A DNA stretch of 64,000 nucleotides, taken from NCBI GenBank assembly GCA_003963405.1, contig RXIY01000039.1, positions 1 through 64,000 on the forward strand, read 5' to 3'. This DNA is from Hyphomicrobiales bacterium. Its GTDB lineage: Bacteria; Pseudomonadota; Alphaproteobacteria; Rhizobiales; Beijerinckiaceae. Each line of letters begins with the position of its first letter. Within the stretch, counting starts at the first letter, position 1. Positions 15,853 to 23,903 of this stretch are shown here, one piece after another. The position numbers and the translations under genes are program-made. The notes beneath the pieces were generated by a model. That model made no database searches and was not told the origin of the DNA. It was given only the letters and a program-made list of their open reading frames with translations.

Positions 15853-17166
15853 TCAGGCCGACCCGTGGCCCGCTGCCTGGATTTCTCTTGCCGCCTCCGT
15901 CAAGAGAGGGCGTTCGCGCGCCTCCTTGCCAAGGCAGGCGCGCGCGAGGTCGCGCAGTTTCTGGATCGCGGCGGATTCGGGCGGGCAACGGGCCAGCACT
16001 TCCTCGAGCAGCACCCCGAACGCGCGCGACTCGATGCGGCGCCAGGCGTCGCCTTCCGGCCCCAAGGGAAGCGAACAGGCCGCGCCGAAGTCGCCAAGCG
16101 CCGCCTCTCCCGCGACGCCGTCCCATAGAATGTTGTGGGCGTAGAGATCGCCGTGCATCAGACCGCGCGCGTGCAAATGAGCGACGGCCGTCGCGACGCC
16201 GTGCAGAAGCGAGAGCCCCGCCTCGGTTGAGAGGCGGAGCGCCGGATCATAAACGTCGCGGCTGCAGCTTTCGAAATCCGGCGGGCCTGCAAGTCTTCGC
16301 CAGTGTGGCGGCAGCAGCGGCATGAGCATCGCTTGCGCGCCGTCGGGATGATCCGACAGGCGCCCCAGGGCGGCAGTCAGATTGGGATGGTCGCCCGCCG
16401 TGAGACTCGCGGCCATTTCGCGCGCCGGCAGGCCGTCGCTCGTTATCGCGCCTTTGAAAATCTTCACGGCGACCGACCGCGCCGCTTCGCCCTCCCGGCG
16501 CCATGTGGCCCGGTGCACCCGCCCCGATGCGCCTTCGCCGAGTAGCGCGCCAATGTCGAGTTGCGAGAACGAGGCGGGAGCGGGCGCCGGCGCCGCAATC
16601 TCGCGCTCGCAGGCGTTGGCGCCCCAGGAAATCCACGCGAGAGCGGGCAGGGCCGAAAGCCAGGACGGCAGAGAGTCGAAACGGTTCGAACTCAGACGAA
16701 TGAGTTCGAGCTTCTCCGCGTTGCGGAGAGTCGAGGGCAAGGACGCGAGCCGGTTGCCGGCGAGCATCAGCTTCTGCAGTTGCGGCCTTTCGCCCAGCTC
16801 TGCCGGCAGGCCTTCGATTTCATTGTCGGTGAGCGTGAGCCAGCGCAATTGCGGCGGCAGTGACTCGCCGGGAACCTCGCGCAGGCCAACGCGCCGGAAG
16901 CCGATCATGCGCAGCGCGCCACAATCGCCGAGCGCAGGCGGCAGGCGTCTGAAGCGATTCCCCGAGCAAAACAGCACGCGCAGCTTGCGCAGGCGGCTCA
17001 TGTCCTCGGGCAGCGACTCGAGGCGGCCGTCGCTGAGATCGAGAATCTCCAGCGTCTCGGCCAATCCGAAGATCTCGCGCGGGAATTCGTCGAGTCCCGG
17101 AAGGCGCAACTCTCGCGCCCCGGCCAGATCGCCGCGGCGGAGGGCCTCCAGCGTTTTTTGCGTCAT
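15853..17166 (-). CDS. Leucine-rich-repeat protein fused to a serine/threonine protein kinase domain
   Basis: Protein of 437 residues from ATG 17166. Upstream in-frame codons give a low-complexity basic tail across tandem repeats and are not used. Residues about 12-190 are bacterial leucine-rich repeats of the LxxLPxxL type, for example LEILDLSDGRLESLPEDMS and LRWLTLTDNEIEGLPAEL. Residues about 200-430 are a Hanks-type kinase: glycine loop LGEGASGRVHRA, lysine in VAVKIF, catalytic loop HGDLYAHNILW (Gly in place of the usual Arg of HRD, so a non-RD kinase), and DFGAA for metal binding. No membrane helix is seen, so it is cytoplasmic. The repeats probably bind a protein partner that controls the kinase. 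Its target is unknown. Four 14-base tandem repeats lie in front of the gene. Confidence 0.9.
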   Translation of the reverse strand: MTQKTLEALRRGDLAGARELRLPGLDEFPREIFGLAETLEILDLSDGRLESLPEDMSRLRKLRVLFCSGNRFRRLPPALGDCGALRMIGFRRVGLREVPGESLPPQLRWLTLTDNEIEGLPAELGERPQLQKLMLAGNRLASLPSTLRNAEKLELIRLSSNRFDSLPSWLSALPALAWISWGANACEREIAAPAPAPASFSQLDIGALLGEGASGRVHRATWRREGEAARSVAVKIFKGAITSDGLPAREMAASLTAGDHPNLTAALGRLSDHPDGAQAMLMPLLPPHWRRLAGPPDFESCSRDVYDPALRLSTEAGLSLLHGVATAVAHLHARGLMHGDLYAHNILWDGVAGEAALGDFGAACSLPLGPEGDAWRRIESRAFGVLLEEVLARCPPESAAIQKLRDLARACLGKEARERPLLTEAAREIQAAGHGSA

Positions 17167-17200
17167 GCGGCGCTGATAGCAGAGCCGCCGCCACCAAGCC

Positions 17201-17256
17201 AGCTTCCCCCGGCCAGTTTCCCCCGGCCAGTTTTCCGGACCAAGTTTTCCGGGCGA
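17201..17256. repeat. Four tandem 14-base repeats upstream of the LRR kinase
   Basis: Four consecutive 14-base units at 17201, 17215, 17229 and 17243 read AGCTTCCCCCGGCC, AGTTTCCCCCGGCC, AGTTTTCCGGACCA and AGTTTTCCGGGCGA. They lie 35-90 bases in front of the kinase start on the minus strand, in its likely promoter or leader. They could be a regulator-binding array or a slippage-generated repeat. Confidence 0.7.
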
Positions 17257-17282
17257 GAACGCGGCGCGCCTCGCCCGATGAC

Positions 17283-17588
17283 CTATTTTTCTCCGGTCCG
17301 CCAGAGGGCGCCGATGGCGAGGCCTGCGACGGCCGCGAGCGCGAGCGCCGTGATCGGCTGCGCGCGCACGGCGGATTCGAGTGTCGAGCGCCACTCCTGC
17401 ATGGCTTCACCGGCGTTTTCCGCAACCTGTGCGCCCTGCTCGCGCGCGGTCGCGAGCGCGCGATTGGCCTGGTCCACGCCCTCTTCCATCATGCGCTGAG
17501 CCTGACCGGCCGCCGTCGACGCCTGTTGGGCGACGACGCCGCGGATGTCGCCCATGTCACGTTCACGATTGCGTCTGAAGATCTGCAT
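17283..17588 (-). CDS. DUF883/ElaB-like membrane-anchored protein
   Basis: Protein of 101 residues from ATG 17588, preceded by GAGGGAG five bases upstream. An earlier in-frame ATG at 17621 lacks such a site. It starts MQIFRRNRERDMGDIRGVV, continues as a long amphipathic helix rich in Ala, Gln and Glu, and ends with RAQPITALALAAVAGLAIGALWR, the C-terminal membrane helix typical of the DUF883 (YqjD/ElaB) group. In Escherichia coli these proteins attach to the inner membrane and bind ribosomes in stationary phase. Whether this one does so is unknown. Confidence 0.75.
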   Translation of the reverse strand: MQIFRRNRERDMGDIRGVVAQQASTAAGQAQRMMEEGVDQANRALATAREQGAQVAENAGEAMQEWRSTLESAVRAQPITALALAAVAGLAIGALWRTGEK

Positions 17589-17709
17589 GTCGACTCCCTC
17601 GGCCTTTGCCGCCCCTGTCATTTCGCGTAATCGATCAACCAGAGGCGTCGAGGGTTGTTCCTGGCCTGCGCGTCAAAAGACGCCAAGCGTTGCGCCGCCC
17701 GAACCAGCG

Positions 17710-17910
17710 TCAGCGATTGAGCAGCCAGAAGATCGCGCTCAAAGCGAGGCTGACGAGAAGCGACGTCGCAAGCGGAATATAGACGCGTAAATTGCCGCGC
17801 TCGAAAACAATGTCTCCGGGCAAACGTCCAAGTCCGGCGCGTTCCGTAAGCGGCCATAAAAGGCCGAGCGCGACAAGCGCCAGACCAATGACGATCAGCA
17901 GTTTGGGCAT
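17710..17910 (-). CDS. DUF2905 family small membrane protein
   Basis: Protein of 66 residues with two membrane helices. The first is MPKLLIVIGLALVALGLLW, then the family signature GRLPGDIVFERGNLRVYIPL, and a second helix SLLVSLALSAIFWLLNR. The GRLPGDI-(x)-ERGN block is diagnostic for DUF2905. Its function is not known. AAGGAGG lies about ten bases before the ATG. A perfect 9-base palindromic hairpin lies further upstream (17935-17954). Confidence 0.88.
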   Translation of the reverse strand: MPKLLIVIGLALVALGLLWPLTERAGLGRLPGDIVFERGNLRVYIPLATSLLVSLALSAIFWLLNR

Positions 17911-17934
17911 GTAGGAAAAGCCTCCTTCGGCGTT

Positions 17935-17954
17935 CGCGACGCGTCCGCGTCGCG
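17935..17954. repeat. Perfect 9-base inverted repeat before the DUF2905 gene
   Basis: CGCGACGCG at 17935-17943 and CGCGTCGCG at 17946-17954 are exact complements separated by two bases. The position, 25-45 bases in front of the DUF2905 start, suits an operator or a leader hairpin. There is no T run on either side, so a terminator is unlikely. The stretch 17955-18206 holds nothing else I can support. Confidence 0.5.
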
Positions 17955-18206
17955 AAGTGACATATTGTCGCGAAAGGCCCGAATCCGAAGGCTCTCGCTT
18001 GCAAAAGAAACTTACCGAAGCTACCTCGACGCCAGGTTTCGAGATGGAGCGCGGTCGCCGAATGGTGCGACGAAATCGCTCAGTCGAACGAAGGCGTCAT
18101 GGCGCGCCTTTCGCAAGGGTCTGACCGAGACGCAGGCGCCCTGAACCTGAAAAAATGTCTCTACCCCCCAACGCGACGATGCGACGCGCCGCGACGATTT
18201 CGCGCG

Positions 18207-18220
18207 ACCTTTCGAAAGGT
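18207..18220. promoter_or_regulatory. 14-base perfect palindrome, possible operator
   Basis: ACCTTTCGAAAGGT at 18207-18220 is a perfect palindrome, seven bases in front of the small reading frame at 18228. Short uninterrupted palindromes of this kind often bind dimeric regulators. No -10 or -35 element is convincing nearby. Confidence 0.35.
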
Positions 18221-18227
18221 TACCAAG

Positions 18228-18344
18228 ATGATGAGGCCGGACCACATTTTTATCGCGATGACCATGGTGAAACACGGCACTCTGGCCGGCGCTTTCATCT
18301 TCGCCTTCAAGATTCTCCGTTTCGCGCTCCAGACCTCGTTCTGA
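18228..18344 (+). CDS. Possible small membrane protein (38 aa)
   Basis: Two adjacent ATG codons at 18228 and 18231 open a 38-residue frame that begins MMRPDHIFIAMTMVKHGTLA and ends with a hydrophobic helix (AFIFAFKILRFALQTSF). AAAGGT lies seven bases upstream, a weak ribosome binding site. It lies in an otherwise empty 566-base interval between the DUF2905 gene and the esterase. There is no known family, and it may be chance. Confidence 0.3.
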   Translation: MMRPDHIFIAMTMVKHGTLAGAFIFAFKILRFALQTSF

Positions 18345-18476
18345 CGCATCCGAAAGATGGTCCCGGCCGGCTCTGCGCCGGCGTCGCCCTCTTGACCTCT
18401 GCGCGCCAACCCCCGAGAGCTAGGGCGTCACGAACGCTTCGGTCCGCGGCCTTTCCAGGACTGGCGGAAGGGGAAC

Positions 18477-19166
18477 ATGCGCATGGTTGAAATCGACGGG
18501 CCAAGGGCGGCGGCGAAATCCGGAAAGGCGTCGCAGCTTGTGGTGTTTCTCCACGGCTTCGGCGCCGACGGCGACGACCTCATCGAGATCGGCAGGCAGT
18601 GGCGGGACTTTCTGCCCGACGCCGATTTCGTCGCGCCGCACGCGCCCGAGAGATGCGCCATGTCGCCCATGGGGCGACAGTGGTTCCCGCTCTTCACGCG
18701 CAACCCCGACGAGCGTTGGCAGGGCGTCAACGCCGCCCGCCCCACGCTCGACGCCTTCCTGGACAGGGAGCTGGCGAGACGTGGTCTCGACGAGCGGTCG
18801 CTCGCCCTCGTCGGCTTCAGCCAGGGGACGATGATGGCCCTCCACACGGGCCTGCGCCGGCCCACGCCGCCGCGCGCCATTCTCGGCTACTCCGGCATCC
18901 ACGTCACCGGCGAGGACGTGCCGGGCTCGACGCGGCTGGCGCAAAATCCCCCGCCCGCCGTGCTGCTGGTCCATGGCGACGCCGACGATCTCATCCCCGC
19001 CGAGGCGCTGCTGCTTTCCGCCAATTCGCTCGCCGACATGGGCGTGCCGACGCAGTGGCATCTGTCGGCCGGGCTCGGCCATGGCATCGACAACGTCGGG
19101 CTGCTTCATGGCGCGCTGTTTCTGGCGCAATCCTTCGGCGTCAAGGTGGATGACGGGCGGCGGTAG
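18477..19166 (+). CDS. Phospholipase/carboxylesterase-type alpha/beta hydrolase
   Basis: Protein of 229 residues of the Abhydrolase_2 (carboxylesterase/thioesterase) group. It shows the oxyanion-hole strand VVFLHGFGADGDDLIEIG near residue 22, nucleophile elbow GFSQGTMMAL with Ser near residue 117, Asp in VHGDADDLIP near 168, and His in GLGHGID near 201, so the triad is complete. It hydrolyses short acyl esters in the cytoplasm. The physiological substrate is unknown. AAGGGG lies just upstream of the ATG at 18477, and an in-frame ATG six bases later is possible. It is convergent with the methyltransferase gene downstream. Confidence 0.9.
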   Translation: MRMVEIDGPRAAAKSGKASQLVVFLHGFGADGDDLIEIGRQWRDFLPDADFVAPHAPERCAMSPMGRQWFPLFTRNPDERWQGVNAARPTLDAFLDRELARRGLDERSLALVGFSQGTMMALHTGLRRPTPPRAILGYSGIHVTGEDVPGSTRLAQNPPPAVLLVHGDADDLIPAEALLLSANSLADMGVPTQWHLSAGLGHGIDNVGLLHGALFLAQSFGVKVDDGRR

Positions 19167-19175
19167 GCGCGCGCC

Positions 19176-19934
19176 TCACGCCGGCTCGGCGCCCTCGGGC
19201 TCCAGCACGGGCTCCAGCGCCGGCTCGGCCACGACGGGCGCGCGCCGCACGGCCCGGCGCAGCACCGGCCGGTAGAGCTGCTTCATCGCCTCGACCACAT
19301 GGACCCCGCCGCCGGGGAGAGAGAAGCGCCCGGCGATGCGCTCGAAGGCGGGCGCCGAGCGCAGCAGCGTCACCCGCTGGAAGGGCGGCACATAGAGCGC
19401 CTCGCCCCAGAACACGGGCAGGAACTGCGCCTCCTGAAGAAGCGTCTGCAACTGTCCGCGCGAATAGGGGTGGCCGTGGCCGAAAGGCGTGGTGTCGAGG
19501 CGCGCCCACAATCCGGTTCGGCTCGGCGCGACGATCACCACGCGCCCGCCCGGGGCGAGGATGCGCCAGACCTCCTCGAGGAGATCCTGTGGATGCTCCT
19601 CCACCTCCAGCGCGTGCACCAGCAGCAGCCGGTCGATGCAGGCGTCGGGCAGAGGCATCATGGAGGCCTCGACCAGCGCCGTGGCGGATCGTCCGTCAAG
19701 CGGCCAGTGCACGACGCCCTGGGTCGCCGGCATGAAGGCCAGAACGCGCTGCGCCTTCTCGCGAAATCCGTCCAGATAGGGCGTCGGATAGCCCAGTCCC
19801 AACACGCGCAGCCCGGCATGGTCCTCCCAGCGGGCGCGCAGCAGCCGGCCCACGACGCGACGCGCCACCTCACCGAGCGCGGTCTCGTAAAAAGCTCTCA
19901 GTTCAACGACGTCGGGGGCCATGCGGCGGATCAT
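19176..19934 (-). CDS. Class I methyltransferase, gloB-divergent type
   Basis: Protein of 252 residues from ATG 19934. A TTG at 19958 is also in frame. The SAM-binding region is atypical (LRVLGLGYPTPYLDGFREKA), followed by ASMMPLPDACIDRLLLVHAL, which occupies the motif II-III region, and WRILAPGGRVVIVAPSRTG, the usual fourth strand. The C-terminal 30 residues are a low-complexity Ala/Pro/Glu tail. A gene of this type commonly stands divergent from gloB in Rhizobiales, as here, with the start regions overlapping. Its substrate is unknown. Confidence 0.82.
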   Translation of the reverse strand: MIRRMAPDVVELRAFYETALGEVARRVVGRLLRARWEDHAGLRVLGLGYPTPYLDGFREKAQRVLAFMPATQGVVHWPLDGRSATALVEASMMPLPDACIDRLLLVHALEVEEHPQDLLEEVWRILAPGGRVVIVAPSRTGLWARLDTTPFGHGHPYSRGQLQTLLQEAQFLPVFWGEALYVPPFQRVTLLRSAPAFERIAGRFSLPGGGVHVVEAMKQLYRPVLRRAVRRAPVVAEPALEPVLEPEGAEPA

Positions 19935-20023
19935 CTTCTTATTCGCTTCCCGTGGCAAGGCTCAACCTGGTCGCATTTTCGCGCGCCTTCGCTATGATGC
20001 GGGCCGATCATGTGGAGACAGGA

Positions 20024-20800
20024 ATGTCGATAGAGGTGGCGCAGTTCATTTGCCTGAACGATAATTTCGGGCTCCTTGTTCATGATTCCAGGACCGGCGC
20101 GACGGCGAGCGTCGACGCCCCCGACGGCGACGCCATTGCGGCGGAGGCGGAGCGGCGCGGCTGGCCGCTCACCCATCTCCTGATCACCCACCATCACGCC
20201 GACCACATCCAGGGCGCGGAAACGCTGAAGAAGCGGTTCCCCCAGATGGAAATCATCGGGGCGGCCGCGGACGCCGGCCGCCTGCCGTCGCTCGACCGCG
20301 CAGTGTCCGACGGCGACGAGATTTCGGTGGGCGCCGCCCGCGCCAGGGTCATCGCGACGCCAGGCCATACGACCGGCCATGTCGCCTACTACTTTCCGGA
20401 GGGCGAAGCGGTCTTCGTCGGCGACACGCTCTTCTCGCTCGGCTGCGGGCGCGTCTTCGAGGGCACGACCGACGAGATGCGTCTCTCGCTCGAGACGCTC
20501 GCCAATCTGCCGCGCGAGACGCTGATCTATTGCGGGCACGAATATACGCAGGCCAACGGGCGCTTCGCGCTCACCGTGGATCCCGAGAATCCGGTGCTGC
20601 GCGATCGGGTCGAGCGGGTGGCGGAACTGCGCGCCGAGGGGAAATTCACCCTTCCGACCACCATCGCGCTCGAAAACGCCACCAACCCCTTCCTGCGCGT
20701 CGAGGACCCCAAGGTGAAGGAGGCGATGGGCATGGAGGACGCCAATCCCTTCGCCGTCTTCGCCGAGATGCGCGCGCGCAAGAACAGCTTCGCCGGATGA
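20024..20800 (+). CDS. gloB: Hydroxyacylglutathione hydrolase (glyoxalase II)
   Basis: Protein of 258 residues, the normal glyoxalase II length. It hydrolyses S-lactoylglutathione to lactate and glutathione in methylglyoxal detoxification. The metallo-beta-lactamase motif THHHADHIQG near residue 56 provides the two-metal site, followed by ATPGHTTGHVAY and FVGDTLFSLGCGRVFEGT, and the C-terminal HAGH substrate-binding domain with YCGHEYTQANGRFAL. I placed the start at 20024 because GGAG lies seven bases upstream and the product then begins MSIEVAQFICLNDNF. An upstream in-frame ATG at 19952 would add 24 uncharacteristic residues. Its stop overlaps the next start by four bases (ATGA). Confidence 0.96.
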   Translation: MSIEVAQFICLNDNFGLLVHDSRTGATASVDAPDGDAIAAEAERRGWPLTHLLITHHHADHIQGAETLKKRFPQMEIIGAAADAGRLPSLDRAVSDGDEISVGAARARVIATPGHTTGHVAYYFPEGEAVFVGDTLFSLGCGRVFEGTTDEMRLSLETLANLPRETLIYCGHEYTQANGRFALTVDPENPVLRDRVERVAELRAEGKFTLPTTIALENATNPFLRVEDPKVKEAMGMEDANPFAVFAEMRARKNSFAG

Positions 20801-21231
20801 GCGCGGCCCTCCTTACGGCGCAGGAGGTCGCGCGCCTTCTCGATCTCGCCCCGCATCCCGAGGGGGGCTTTTACCGCGAGACCTTCCGCGACCCCAAGGG
20901 AACAGGCGGACGCGCCGCCTCGACCGCCATCTATTACCTCCTGCCCGCCGGGCAGGTCTCCGCCTGGCACCGGGTGGACGCGGCGGAAGTCTGGCATTGG
21001 CACGCTGGCGCGCCGCTGGAACTCTCGCTATACGACGAGGGCCGCCGCACGGTCCTGCGGCTCGGCGCCGATCTTTTCGCCGGCGAGCGCCCTCAGGGGA
21101 TCGTTCCGGCGGGCGTCTGGCAGGCGGCGAGAAGCCTCGGCGACTGGACGCTCGTGGGCTGCACGGTCGCGCCGGGCTTCGAATTCGCGCATTTCGAACT
21201 CGCCGCGCCGGGTGAGATTCCCGAACCGTGA
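20797..21231 (+). CDS. DUF985-family cupin
   Basis: Protein of 144 residues with a single cupin fold of the DUF985 group. Signatures are LDLAPHPEGGFYRETFRD, TAIYYLLPAGQVSAWHRVDA, EVWHWHAGAPLELSLY and FEFAHFELA, where the His and Glu residues form the metal or ligand pocket. Function in this family is undefined. It begins inside the gloB stop codon (ATGA), so the two are translationally coupled, suggesting a link to aldehyde detoxification or simply a shared operon. Confidence 0.9.
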   Translation: MSAALLTAQEVARLLDLAPHPEGGFYRETFRDPKGTGGRAASTAIYYLLPAGQVSAWHRVDAAEVWHWHAGAPLELSLYDEGRRTVLRLGADLFAGERPQGIVPAGVWQAARSLGDWTLVGCTVAPGFEFAHFELAAPGEIPEP

Positions 21232-21335
21232 CAGCGCCTCGCGCGGCGTCGCTTTCCCGTTCGCGAGCGGGGCTTTTTGCCCGTCGCCGGATGGTGTATC
21301 GGGGCGCATAACGAACAAGAGGGGAAACGAGAGAG

Positions 21336-22154
21336 ATGTGCTGGAGCGGGGAAGCTTCGACTGTTTTGGCGGCCACGGGCATTGCCGGCGCGGCCTACTC
21401 CGCTCTCAAGAAGAACCCGGAGCCGATGGCGCTCTGGGTCTGCCTTCTCTATTTTGCGAGCATGGAGTCGCTCCAGGCGGTCGCCTATTCGGTGCTCAAC
21501 CAATGCGACTCGCCGCTCAATCAGCTGATGACCATATTCGGTTATCTGCACATCGCCTTCCAGCCCTTCTTCATCAATGCGGTCGCGCTCTATTTCATGC
21601 CCAAGGACAGCGCGCGCATCATCGCGCCCTGGGCCTTCTTCGGCTGTTTCGTGGCCGCGATCGTCATGCTTCTCCAGCTCTATCCCTTCAACTGGGCGGG
21701 CCATTGCGCGCTAGGCCGACCGCTCTGCGGCGACGTGCTCTGCACGGTGAAGGGCGAATGGCACATCGCCTGGCTGGTGCCGTCGAACGGCATCGGCAAC
21801 AGCATGGCGGGCGATTCCTGGCTGGGCCGCGGTTTCATCAGCTATCCGCTGATGGCTTTCTACATTCCGACGCTCTACGGCAGCTGGCGCTTCATCCTCT
21901 TCTCCTGGGTCGCCGGGCCGCTGCTCGCCGGGCTCACGACGAACAACATCAATGAATGGCCGGCGGTCTGGTGCCTGTTCTCGATCGGCCTGGTGCTCGC
22001 GATCATCAAGACGCCGCTGCGCTATCATCTCCATGTCGGCGATCCCTGGTGGATGATGCTGTGGAAGTGGTGGAAGCGCCGAAACGACCCTCATGCTCCC
22101 GCGCCCGTCGAGGAGGCGCCCGTGCTGGCGAAAATCAAGGAGCCGGCGGAGTAA
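21336..22154 (+). CDS. DUF5765-family integral membrane protein
   Basis: Protein of 272 residues with about seven membrane helices. The start MCWSGEASTVLAATGIAGAA is the conserved N-terminus of the family, followed by LWVCLLYFASMESLQAVAYS, NQCDSPLNQLMTIFGYLHIA and NINEWPAVWCLFSIGLVLAI. Family members are predicted membrane proteins of unknown function in Proteobacteria. The C-terminal 30 residues are charged and Pro-rich and probably cytoplasmic. It is convergent with pxpC, with a GC-rich hairpin between them. Confidence 0.82.
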   Translation: MCWSGEASTVLAATGIAGAAYSALKKNPEPMALWVCLLYFASMESLQAVAYSVLNQCDSPLNQLMTIFGYLHIAFQPFFINAVALYFMPKDSARIIAPWAFFGCFVAAIVMLLQLYPFNWAGHCALGRPLCGDVLCTVKGEWHIAWLVPSNGIGNSMAGDSWLGRGFISYPLMAFYIPTLYGSWRFILFSWVAGPLLAGLTTNNINEWPAVWCLFSIGLVLAIIKTPLRYHLHVGDPWWMMLWKWWKRRNDPHAPAPVEEAPVLAKIKEPAE

Positions 22155-22161
22155 GGGAGGC

Positions 22162-22175
22162 GCCCCCGAGGGGGC
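22162..22175. terminator. GC-rich hairpin between convergent genes
   Basis: GCCCCC (22162-22167) and GGGGGC (22170-22175) pair around a two-base loop in the 21-base gap between the DUF5765 gene and pxpC. There is no T run on either strand, so it would be at best a weak or Rho-assisted terminator. Confidence 0.35.
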
Positions 22176-23174
22176 CTAATCCCGCGCGCTCACCACGCCG
22201 CCGATGAGATTTTCGGCCAGAAGCATCTCGGCGGAGAGTTCGGCGGCGAGGGGCGTCACAAGCGCCCCCGCCGCCATTTCCTTTTTCAGCGCGGCCCGCG
22301 CCGCGACCGCCGCCGCCCAGTCGACCGCGCGAAACCGCAGCGTCTCGCCCGGCCGACGCTGCGCCATGCGGCCGAGATCCGCCCCGATGACGGTCGCGAT
22401 CTTGGGATAGCCGCCGGTCGGCTGGCGGTCGGCCATCAGCACGAAGGGCGCGCCGGAGCCCGGAACCTGTATGGCGCCCATGGCGGCGCCGTCCGAGACG
22501 ATGTCGTGGCCGCGCGCATGGGCCAGTCGAGGCCCCTCCAGCGCATAGGCCATGCGGTCGCTGCGGGCGCCGACCCGCCACTCGGCCCCGAGCAGGGCCT
22601 CTATCGAGGCTTGGGGGAAATAATCGTCCTGCGGCCCGAGCATCACGCGGATCGGCGCGTCGCCGCCCGTCAGCCAGGGCGCAACGAGCCGCTGCGGAGC
22701 AGCCGGGGCGGGCGCGATATCGGAGAACGGCAGCGCGTCGCCGGCCGAAAGGGGCTTGGGTCCGATCCCCGAACGCGCATGCGTCGCGCGCGAGCCGAGC
22801 GCGAGGGGAAGGTCGATGCGCGCGCCGACGGCGACATAGCACCACGCGCCGCCGGTCCCGGCGCGGATCGACAGCCGCGCGCCGGGGGCGAGCGGGAACA
22901 GCGTCGCGGCGGGGAGCCTCATGCCGTCGAGCCTGACATCGAAGCCGCCGCCCGCGACCGCGACGGCGAGCGTCGCGCCCTCCGCCTCGAACTCGACGCC
23001 GCCGAGAGAGACTTCGAGCGCCGTCGCCGCCGCCACGGCGCGCGTCGCGGTCAGAAAGGCCGGCGGATCCATCGGCCCCGCCGGCGTCACGCCGAAGCGC
23101 GAATAGCCGAAGCGGCCGGCGTCCTGCACCGTGACGCTCGGGCCCGCGGCATGGACGAGGAGCCGCGCCTTCAT
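22176..23174 (-). CDS. pxpC: 5-oxoprolinase subunit C (biotin-dependent carboxyltransferase family)
   Basis: Protein of 332 residues. PxpA, PxpB and PxpC together cleave 5-oxoproline (pyroglutamate) to glutamate using ATP. Signatures are GPSVTVQDAGRFGYSRFGVT near the start, PAGPMDPPAFLTA, ALEVSLGG, and late in the chain PGSGAPFVLMADRQPTGGYP and IGADLGRMAQRRPGE, all typical of the PxpC/YbgK group. The start overlaps the pxpB stop by four bases, so translation is coupled. It is the last gene of the minus-strand pxpA-pxpB-pxpC operon. Confidence 0.93.
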   Translation of the reverse strand: MKARLLVHAAGPSVTVQDAGRFGYSRFGVTPAGPMDPPAFLTATRAVAAATALEVSLGGVEFEAEGATLAVAVAGGGFDVRLDGMRLPAATLFPLAPGARLSIRAGTGGAWCYVAVGARIDLPLALGSRATHARSGIGPKPLSAGDALPFSDIAPAPAAPQRLVAPWLTGGDAPIRVMLGPQDDYFPQASIEALLGAEWRVGARSDRMAYALEGPRLAHARGHDIVSDGAAMGAIQVPGSGAPFVLMADRQPTGGYPKIATVIGADLGRMAQRRPGETLRFRAVDWAAAVAARAALKKEMAAGALVTPLAAELSAEMLLAENLIGGVVSARD

Positions 23175-23902
23175 GGAGAGGCCTCGCGCCGGGCGATCGT
23201 CTCGCCAGCTGCCGCGCGCGCGTCGAGCGCGGCGAAGGTCGCCGCGTCAACGGGCTCGAAGCGGATCGCGTCGCCTGGCGCGGCCAGAAAGGGCGGGTCT
23301 CGCCGCAAGGAAAACAGCCGTTCCGGCGTGCGGCCGACGACATACCAGCCGGTCGGCATGGGATCGGCGCCGATGAGAGACAGGCCGCCGCCGATCAGCA
23401 CGGCGCCCGGCGGCGTCGCCCCGCGCGGCGCCAGGCGGCGCGGCAAGGCGAGCGCGTCGGGCAGGCCGCCGAGATAGCACCAGCCTGGCGCGAAGCCATA
23501 CATATAGGCGCGGTAGCGGGCGCCGGCATGGGCGGCGGCCAGCGCCGGCGCCGAGAGGCCGAGCAGCGCCGCCGCCTCGCAAATGTCCTCGGCGAGCGCG
23601 GGGTCGTAGCAGCAGGGAACGATCCAGCCCGCCCCCTCGCCTTTCGGGCGTCGCGCCGTCCCGATGGCGGAGAGGCGCGCGTCGATCCAGCCGATCAGCG
23701 CGGCGCGCGAAATCTCGAGCGGCTCATAATGGACGAGCAGCGAGCGATAGGTCGGCGTCGTCTCCCGCACGCCGGGGGGCGGCGCGTCGCGAAAAGCCTC
23801 CTCGAGGGCGAGCACGCGGGCGTTGACCTCGGGATCGACGGCGTCGCCGAATTCGACCGTGAGCGCCGTTTCGCCCTGATCGAGATAGCGGGGCCGATCC
23901 AT
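23171..23902 (-). CDS. pxpB: 5-oxoprolinase subunit B (KipI-like)
   Basis: Protein of 243 residues from ATG 23902, one base after the pxpA stop. The start of the family is present (RYLDQGETALTVEFGDAVDP), followed by YRSLLVHYEPLEI, the YRAYMYGFAPGWCYLGGLPD block and GSVL-like AVLIGGGLSLIGADPMPTGW. It forms the nucleotide-dependent kinase/hydrolase complex with PxpC. It overlaps pxpC by four bases. The longer open frame reaching back into pxpA is not used. Confidence 0.92.
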   Translation of the reverse strand: MDRPRYLDQGETALTVEFGDAVDPEVNARVLALEEAFRDAPPPGVRETTPTYRSLLVHYEPLEISRAALIGWIDARLSAIGTARRPKGEGAGWIVPCCYDPALAEDICEAAALLGLSAPALAAAHAGARYRAYMYGFAPGWCYLGGLPDALALPRRLAPRGATPPGAVLIGGGLSLIGADPMPTGWYVVGRTPERLFSLRRDPPFLAAPGDAIRFEPVDAATFAALDARAAAGETIARREASP

Positions 23903-23903
23903 C

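Noticed and set aside
20530..20796. N-terminal extension of the DUF985 cupin frame into gloB
   Set aside because: The open frame continues upstream, but the family starts at 20797, where the ATGA overlap with the gloB stop gives a normal coupled start.
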